A stretch of 64,000 nt of DNA from positions 1-64,000 of the forward strand of contig NZ_VWRQ01000001.1 in NCBI RefSeq assembly GCF_008635795.1, written 5' to 3'. Origin of the DNA: Paenibacillus tepidiphilus. GTDB taxonomy: Bacteria > Bacillota > Bacilli > Paenibacillales > Paenibacillaceae. Positions 59,437 to 64,000 of this stretch are shown piece after piece (positions within the stretch are counted from its first letter, which is position 1; each line of letters starts with the position of its first letter). The notes below the pieces were generated by a model. It saw nothing but the letters and a program-made list of their open reading frames with translations, had not been told where the DNA came from and made no database searches. A program made the translations under genes and the position numbers.

Positions 59437-61277
59437 ATCCGTTCACTCTCCATCAATATTTCAAATTCCAGCCGGACGGCTACGCCGCCCGTGTCTATAT
59501 TATCGACCTGCAGCAGGGCATCGTCCCCGCACACCAGCCGCAGCCGGGTAAGCACATTGGACAAGCCGATGCCGGCGCCGGGAGCGGCGAGCCTGATTGC
59601 GTCCTCGGGGGCCGGAGCAGGGTCCTTCAGCGCGTCAATATCCAGCGGCCCGGCCTGCTCCAGCTCCACCCGCAGCGCTTTCAGCCTTTCTGACGGAATG
59701 GACTGCCCGTTGTTGCGGATCAGGATCTCCATCCGTCCCGACTCCAGCCGGGCGGCCGTAATCTCAATCCAGCCATCGCTGCGGGCGAGATTAAAGCCGT
59801 GCTTGAAATAATTCTCGACAATCGGCTGCAGAATCATCTTGGGCATCAGCGCCGCCCGCAGCGGCTCTTCCATATCGTAGCGGAAAGCGAACTTATTTTC
59901 AAAACGTTCCTTCTGCAGCTCGATATAGGCCTTCACATGATCCAGTTCTTGCTGGATCGTTACGATCTTCTCATCGTTGTGCATGCTGTAGCGCATCATT
60001 TTGGCCAGGGCAGAGAGCAGGGCATAGATTTGCGAGACCTTCAGCTCCAGCGCCAGCGTACCGATAATCTGCAGCGTATTGTTCAGAAAATGCGGGTTGA
60101 TCTGGGCTTGCAGCGCCCGCAGCTCGTTGGTTTTATTGGAGAGTTCCAGCCGGTACTCACGCAAAATGAGATTATTGATCGTGTCCATCATTCGCCGGAA
60201 ATGCTCGGTAAGTACACCGATTTCATCATTGCCAGCCGGGCCGATTTTGACCTCCAGATTTCCGGTCTGCACCTGATTCATGTAGCGGGTAAGCTGCTTG
60301 ATCGGCGCCGTGAAGCGGAAGGAAATAATAATGGTCAGGGCGGTAATCATGATCATGAGCAGCGCCAGCAGCAGGATATTGATGGTCGCCGCCTCCTTTG
60401 CCTCACGGAACAGGTATGAGCCGGGAATCTGCTTTACCAGCGTCCAGGTCTGGCCGGGCACTTCGAGCTTCTGATAAATGAACACCGAGCTGTTTTCTTC
60501 AAAATAACCCTGCTGCTGGCTGCCTTCACCACCGATCTGCTTGTCGTACCAGGCCGCATTCAGCGGCTGGCCGAGCTCGTCCGCATTATGGCCGTAGACG
60601 AGCGCCCCGCTGTCATCCACAAGGTAGACATTTTCCTGATTCTGTTCGTACATCTCATCAATAATATCCGTGAGCGCCTTTAGTTTGACATCGATCGACA
60701 GATAGCCCAGCTCATTTGTAGAAGGAACCTGCTCGATCCGGCGGTGCAGGGTGAATACCGGCTCCTCCGGCAGCTGCGGAATCAGAAAGTTAAGCCCGTA
60801 GCTGTGGCTGAGATGGGTGGTCTGAATAGACACCGGATGCTCCGCCGTTACCTTGGAATCAGGGTAGGCCGGAATACCCTGCCAGCGCTTGGGCGTAGAG
60901 TCGCGGGCCAGCAGGGTGGCCTTGCTGTCTTTGACGCTATACAGATACACCCGGGAGATATCGGGGTTCGAGGAGGAAATATAGTTGAGCGACGAATAAA
61001 TGCGGGCATTGGCCGATGAATCGTCGGTCCCGACTTCAAGCAGACGGTACAAATCGGAATCGGAATAAACGATCAAGGACAGGCGGTCGATCTCCTCGAT
61101 CAGGCTGCCGATATTTTTCGCGCCCTGAAACAGCAAGTTTTTGTTCTCATCGACCGCCCGCGTACGAAGAGATGCCGTCGTATAAGAATAGTTGATTATC
61201 ATCGTAGCCATAATACAAATCAGGGTCGGGAGGAGTAAAAAAAGGATCAGCTTGGTGCGAATATTGTTCCATTTCAT
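59433..61277 (-). CDS. YesM-type sensor histidine kinase, second pair
   Basis: The 614-residue membrane sensor has TM1 (about 9-29), an extracellular cache-like domain (about 35-285), TM2 (about 290-312), HAMP, H396 in INPHFLNNTLQIIGT, and ATPase boxes ILQPIVENYFKHGF, IRNNGQ, GIGLSNVLTRL. Note that the G1 box is reduced (IRNNGQSIP rather than DDGxGI), which is common in this family. The ribosome site before ATG 61277 is weak. Divergent from the importer genes with a 136-bp spacer. Confidence 0.92.
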   Translation of the reverse strand: MKWNNIRTKLILFLLLPTLICIMATMIINYSYTTASLRTRAVDENKNLLFQGAKNIGSLIEEIDRLSLIVYSDSDLYRLLEVGTDDSSANARIYSSLNYISSSNPDISRVYLYSVKDSKATLLARDSTPKRWQGIPAYPDSKVTAEHPVSIQTTHLSHSYGLNFLIPQLPEEPVFTLHRRIEQVPSTNELGYLSIDVKLKALTDIIDEMYEQNQENVYLVDDSGALVYGHNADELGQPLNAAWYDKQIGGEGSQQQGYFEENSSVFIYQKLEVPGQTWTLVKQIPGSYLFREAKEAATINILLLALLMIMITALTIIISFRFTAPIKQLTRYMNQVQTGNLEVKIGPAGNDEIGVLTEHFRRMMDTINNLILREYRLELSNKTNELRALQAQINPHFLNNTLQIIGTLALELKVSQIYALLSALAKMMRYSMHNDEKIVTIQQELDHVKAYIELQKERFENKFAFRYDMEEPLRAALMPKMILQPIVENYFKHGFNLARSDGWIEITAARLESGRMEILIRNNGQSIPSERLKALRVELEQAGPLDIDALKDPAPAPEDAIRLAAPGAGIGLSNVLTRLRLVCGDDALLQVDNIDTGGVAVRLEFEILMESERI

Positions 61278-61304
61278 CGTATTTTGTCACATCCGATCAA
61301 TATT

Positions 61305-61336
61305 TTACACCTTATCGATCACTTGCGTAGGTGTAA
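61305..61336. promoter_or_regulatory. inverted repeat between divergent kinase and importer genes
   Basis: TTACACCT and AGGTGTAA, 8-bp perfect arms 16 bp apart (24 bp centre to centre). Midway in the divergent region, so a candidate operator for the YesN-like regulator. Confidence 0.45.
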
Positions 61337-61413
61337 GCGGTCCGCAAAAAAAGTGATAATATCCTTAGATGATAAACAAGTAAGTGAGTAAAAGAAAGGG
61401 GGGGACGGGTAAA

Positions 61414-62295
61414 ATGCGCGGCTCGAAGGCATCCCAATTCGGTCAGCAGCTTTTTTTCGTTGGCCCGGCAGTATTGTTTTTCACTGTGGTCATGATTATT
61501 CCGTTTGTGATGGGGATGTACTATTCCTTCACCGACTGGAACGGCGTATCCGGTAACGTATCCTGGGTAGGCATTGAGAATTTTAAAAGTATTTTCACCA
61601 ATGATCCGGATTTCTGGTCATCCTTCTGGTTTACAGTGCGTTTCACTGTGCTCGGGGTTGTACTGACCAACGTGGTAGGCTTTTTCCTGGCCTATTTTTT
61701 AACCAAAGCATTAAAAACACGCAATATGCTCCGCACCATCTTCTTTATGCCTAACGTTATCGGGGGCTTGTTGCTTGGTTTTATATGGCAGTTTATCTTC
61801 ATTAAAGGCTTCGCCACAATGGGCGATCTCACGGGCTGGTCCTTCTTTAATCTTCCGTGGCTCGGCGATGCGACAACCGGCTTCTGGGCAATCGTCATGG
61901 TCTTTGTCTGGCAGTCCTCCGGTTACCTGATGGTTATCTACATTGCTTCACTGAATAACGTTTCCAAAGAAGTGCTGGAAGCGGCGGAAATCGACGGTGC
62001 CTCCCGCGGGCAGGTGCTCCGCAGCATTATTGTTCCGCTGATTATGCCGGCGGTTACCGTAGGCTTGTTCCTCGCCATCTCCTGGTCCTTCAAGATGTTC
62101 GACCTGAACCTTTCCCTGACGAAAGGCGGACCGTTCAAATCGACCGAGTCTGTAGCGATGAACATCTATAATGAAGCGTTCCTGAATAACCGGTATGGTC
62201 TCGGTACGGCCAAGGCGCTGCTGTTCTTCGTCATCGTCGCCGTAATCACCGTGATTCAAGTTCGGGTTACCAAGAGCAAGGAGGTCGAAGCGTAA
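61414..62295 (+). CDS. sugar ABC importer permease, MalF type (second importer)
   Basis: CUT1 permease of 293 residues with six TM helices, the FTDWNGVSGNVSWVGIENFKSIF segment and EAA motif EAAEIDGASRGQVLRSIIVPLIMP. I prefer the ATG at 61414 (AAAGGGGGGG about 10 nt upstream) to a GTG at 61384, which lacks one. Its stop overlaps the next permease start (TAATG). Confidence 0.92.
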   Translation: MRGSKASQFGQQLFFVGPAVLFFTVVMIIPFVMGMYYSFTDWNGVSGNVSWVGIENFKSIFTNDPDFWSSFWFTVRFTVLGVVLTNVVGFFLAYFLTKALKTRNMLRTIFFMPNVIGGLLLGFIWQFIFIKGFATMGDLTGWSFFNLPWLGDATTGFWAIVMVFVWQSSGYLMVIYIASLNNVSKEVLEAAEIDGASRGQVLRSIIVPLIMPAVTVGLFLAISWSFKMFDLNLSLTKGGPFKSTESVAMNIYNEAFLNNRYGLGTAKALLFFVIVAVITVIQVRVTKSKEVEA

Positions 62296-63125
62296 TGAAG
62301 GAAGAAGGCAAAAGATGGAATTTCGGCCTAGAAATCATTATGATTCTCCTTGCCCTGCTGTTCCTGTCGCCATTCTATTTCCTGCTCGTCAACTCGGTGA
62401 AATCGTTTGGCGAAATTCTCAGCAATGCGGCGGCCTGGCCGACTGAATTCGTCTGGTCCAACTACACGCAGGCCTGGAAGCTGGCCCGTTTCTCGGAAGC
62501 TTTCCGGAACTCGTTTGTTATTACAGTGATTTGTGTCATCCTGATTGCCCTGTTCGCGGCAATGGCGGCATACCGCATGGTCCGTGCGGATTCGAAGTTC
62601 AACCGTATCCTGCTGCTGTTGTTCGTAGCGGCCATGGTTGTGCCGTTCCAGACGATCATGATTCCGATTCTGCAAGTGGTTAACTTCCTGGGAGTTAACA
62701 ACTCTATTGCCGGGCTGATCATGGCCCAGCTGGGTCTGAGCATTCCGATGGCGATCTTCCTGTTCCACGGGTTCATCAAATCGGTGCCGCTGGAGATTGA
62801 GGAAGCGGCAACCGTTGACGGCTGTAATCCGCTGACTGTATTCTTCCGGATTGTGCTTCCGCTCTTGAAGCCAATGCTCATGACGATTATCGTCCTGAAC
62901 GCACTGGGCATCTGGAATGACTACCTGCTTCCGTCGCTGATTCTGCAGGCACCGGAGCTGCGGACCATTCCGCTGGCAACCTTCTCGTTCTTCGGCCAAT
63001 ATACGAAGCAATGGGATATGGCGCTCCCGGCGCTGACGCTCGGGGTTGCTCCAATCGTTATTTTCTACTTGTTCATGCAACGTTACATTGTTGAGGGTAT
63101 TGCGGCCGGCTCGGTGAAAGGTTAA
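62295..63125 (+). CDS. sugar ABC importer permease, MalG type (second importer)
   Basis: CUT1 permease of 276 residues, six TM helices, EAA motif EAATVDGCNPLTVFFRIVLPLLKP, C-terminal RYIVEGIAAGSVKG. Coupled to the MalF-type gene by a 1-bp overlap. Again no ATPase gene is present, so a shared ATPase is expected. Confidence 0.93.
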   Translation: MKEEGKRWNFGLEIIMILLALLFLSPFYFLLVNSVKSFGEILSNAAAWPTEFVWSNYTQAWKLARFSEAFRNSFVITVICVILIALFAAMAAYRMVRADSKFNRILLLLFVAAMVVPFQTIMIPILQVVNFLGVNNSIAGLIMAQLGLSIPMAIFLFHGFIKSVPLEIEEAATVDGCNPLTVFFRIVLPLLKPMLMTIIVLNALGIWNDYLLPSLILQAPELRTIPLATFSFFGQYTKQWDMALPALTLGVAPIVIFYLFMQRYIVEGIAAGSVKG

Positions 63126-63186
63126 CACCGGGCCCCCGTTCCACCATATAAGTAAGACAAGCAAACCAATTAAGGGGGAAACACAA

Positions 63187-64000
63187 ATGATGAAGAAACG
63201 CTCTGCAGTTATGCTATCCAGCGTTATGCTGATGTCGGTCGTGCTCGCGGCATGCGGCGGCAACAATACCAATAATGCTTCAAACAACGCACAAAATGGA
63301 AGCGCTGGCAACACCGGCGGCGAAACGAAGACGGTTAAGATTTTCCAGTTCAAGACCGAAATCGTGGAAGGCCTCAATGAACTGAAGGTTGAATTTGAAA
63401 AAGAATATCCAAACATCAAGCTCGACATCCAGACTGTCGGCGGCGGTGCCGACTACGCGGCAGCCCTGAAGACGAAATTCGCTTCCGGCGATGCTCCTGA
63501 TATCTTCTCCAACGGCGGTTATGCCGAAATGGACCTGTGGGGCGACAAACTGGAAGACCTCTCCGATCAGCCTTGGGTGAAGGACCTGATTCCTTTGGCT
63601 GCTGAACCGATGACCAAGGACGGCAAAACCTACGGTATGCCAATGAACCTTGAAGGTATCGGCTACGTTTACAACAAAGACCTGTTCGAAAAAGCGGGCA
63701 TTACGGAAACTCCGAAGACCCTGTCTGAACTGGAAGAAGCTGCGAAGAAGCTGCAGGCTATCGACGTTATTCCTTTCGGTAACGCGTATCAGGAATGGTG
63801 GCTGCTGGGCAACCAGGGCATCAGCGTGGCTTTTGCACAACAGGATAATGTAGATGAATTCATCGCCGGATTGAATGGCGGAACAGCTTCCATCGTGGGC
63901 AACCCGGTCTTCAAAGACTGGAGCAACCTGCTGAAGCTGACTGTGGACTATGGCCAAAAGAACCCGCTGACCACTGACGCCAACACTCACCTGGCCATGT
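63187..64000 (+). CDS. sugar ABC importer binding lipoprotein, cut by window end
   Basis: The open frame starts ATG 63187 (AGGGGGAAAC upstream) and runs off the window after 271 codons. The lipobox VVLAAC puts the lipidated cysteine at about residue 22, followed by an Asn/Gly/Ser-rich linker and the family 1 binding domain (VKIFQFKTEIVEGLNELKVEFEKEYPNIKLDIQTVGGGADY). It is third in the importer operon; order permease-permease-binding protein differs from the mannoside locus. The ligand is unknown. Confidence 0.9.
   Translation, partial: MMKKRSAVMLSSVMLMSVVLAACGGNNTNNASNNAQNGSAGNTGGETKTVKIFQFKTEIVEGLNELKVEFEKEYPNIKLDIQTVGGGADYAAALKTKFASGDAPDIFSNGGYAEMDLWGDKLEDLSDQPWVKDLIPLAAEPMTKDGKTYGMPMNLEGIGYVYNKDLFEKAGITETPKTLSELEEAAKKLQAIDVIPFGNAYQEWWLLGNQGISVAFAQQDNVDEFIAGLNGGTASIVGNPVFKDWSNLLKLTVDYGQKNPLTTDANTHLAM

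Overview
The window looks like the chromosome of a GC-moderate, spore-former-type Firmicute of the Paenibacillaceae (Paenibacillus-like). This is inferred from strong AGGAGG ribosome sites, GTG/TTG starts, CcpA-type cre boxes, the paired YesM/YesN two-component systems beside sugar ABC importers, and the many plant-polysaccharide enzymes. I had no database, so the genus is an inference from gene content.

Layout. 1-1950: end of an rRNA operon (5S) and a 13-gene tRNA cluster closed by a strong terminator. 2078-4663: secreted modular GH26 mannanase with a cre box at its promoter. 4856-11252: WYL regulator, PerR-type catalase, glycogen phosphorylase, ribokinase, 3-dehydroquinate dehydratase. 11480-14793: two-component system overlapping a PepSY protein, then a second PepSY protein. 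14955-19070: MerR/TipAS regulator, exonuclease, P-loop kinase, NTF2-like protein, spermidine-synthase-like protein. 19084-31294: a beta-mannoside locus, with sugar ABC importer plus YesM/YesN on the minus strand, divergent from GH2 beta-mannosidase and followed by GH36 alpha-galactosidase. 32296-38786: polyamine-type ABC importer interleaved with nucleoside hydrolase and adenine deaminase. 38962-46377: CYTH protein, threonine synthase, Gfo/Idh/MocA oxidoreductase, radical SAM protein and an 852-residue methyltransferase with internal repeats. 47061-50456: response regulator, ABC exporter and histidine kinase of lantibiotic/bacitracin-detoxification type. 51312-56576: NTF2-like protein, AraC regulator divergent from GH31 alpha-xylosidase, SGNH hydrolase. 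57802-64000: a second YesM/YesN pair divergent from a second sugar importer that runs off the window.

How they work together. The GH26 mannanase would cut galactomannan outside the cell. The 19084-25726 importer would take up the oligosaccharides, and the GH2 and GH36 enzymes would finish them inside. Matching cre boxes overlap the predicted start sites of the mannanase and importer, so both should be shut off by preferred sugars. The AraC/GH31 pair covers xyloglucan-type side chains.

The most unusual content is between genes. Five intergenic spacers each carry a four-site array of a 20-21 bp motif in the order forward, forward, reverse, reverse. Three arrays use one motif (TTGGATTATCGCCACTTA core) and are each exactly 186 bp. 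Two use an unrelated motif (TTTTGTACAACTA core) and are each exactly 183 bp. The spacing, about 51/62/51 bp, is the same in both families. Further shared modules flank the arrays (a 93-99 bp element ending in TTGACC/GGTCAA, a 130 bp G module, a 20 bp AAGTTCAACTTATATAGATT motif), so the spacers look like modular composite elements in which the array cassette can be swapped. Separately, three tRNA genes are followed by short inserts that end in a second copy of that tRNA's own 3' end.
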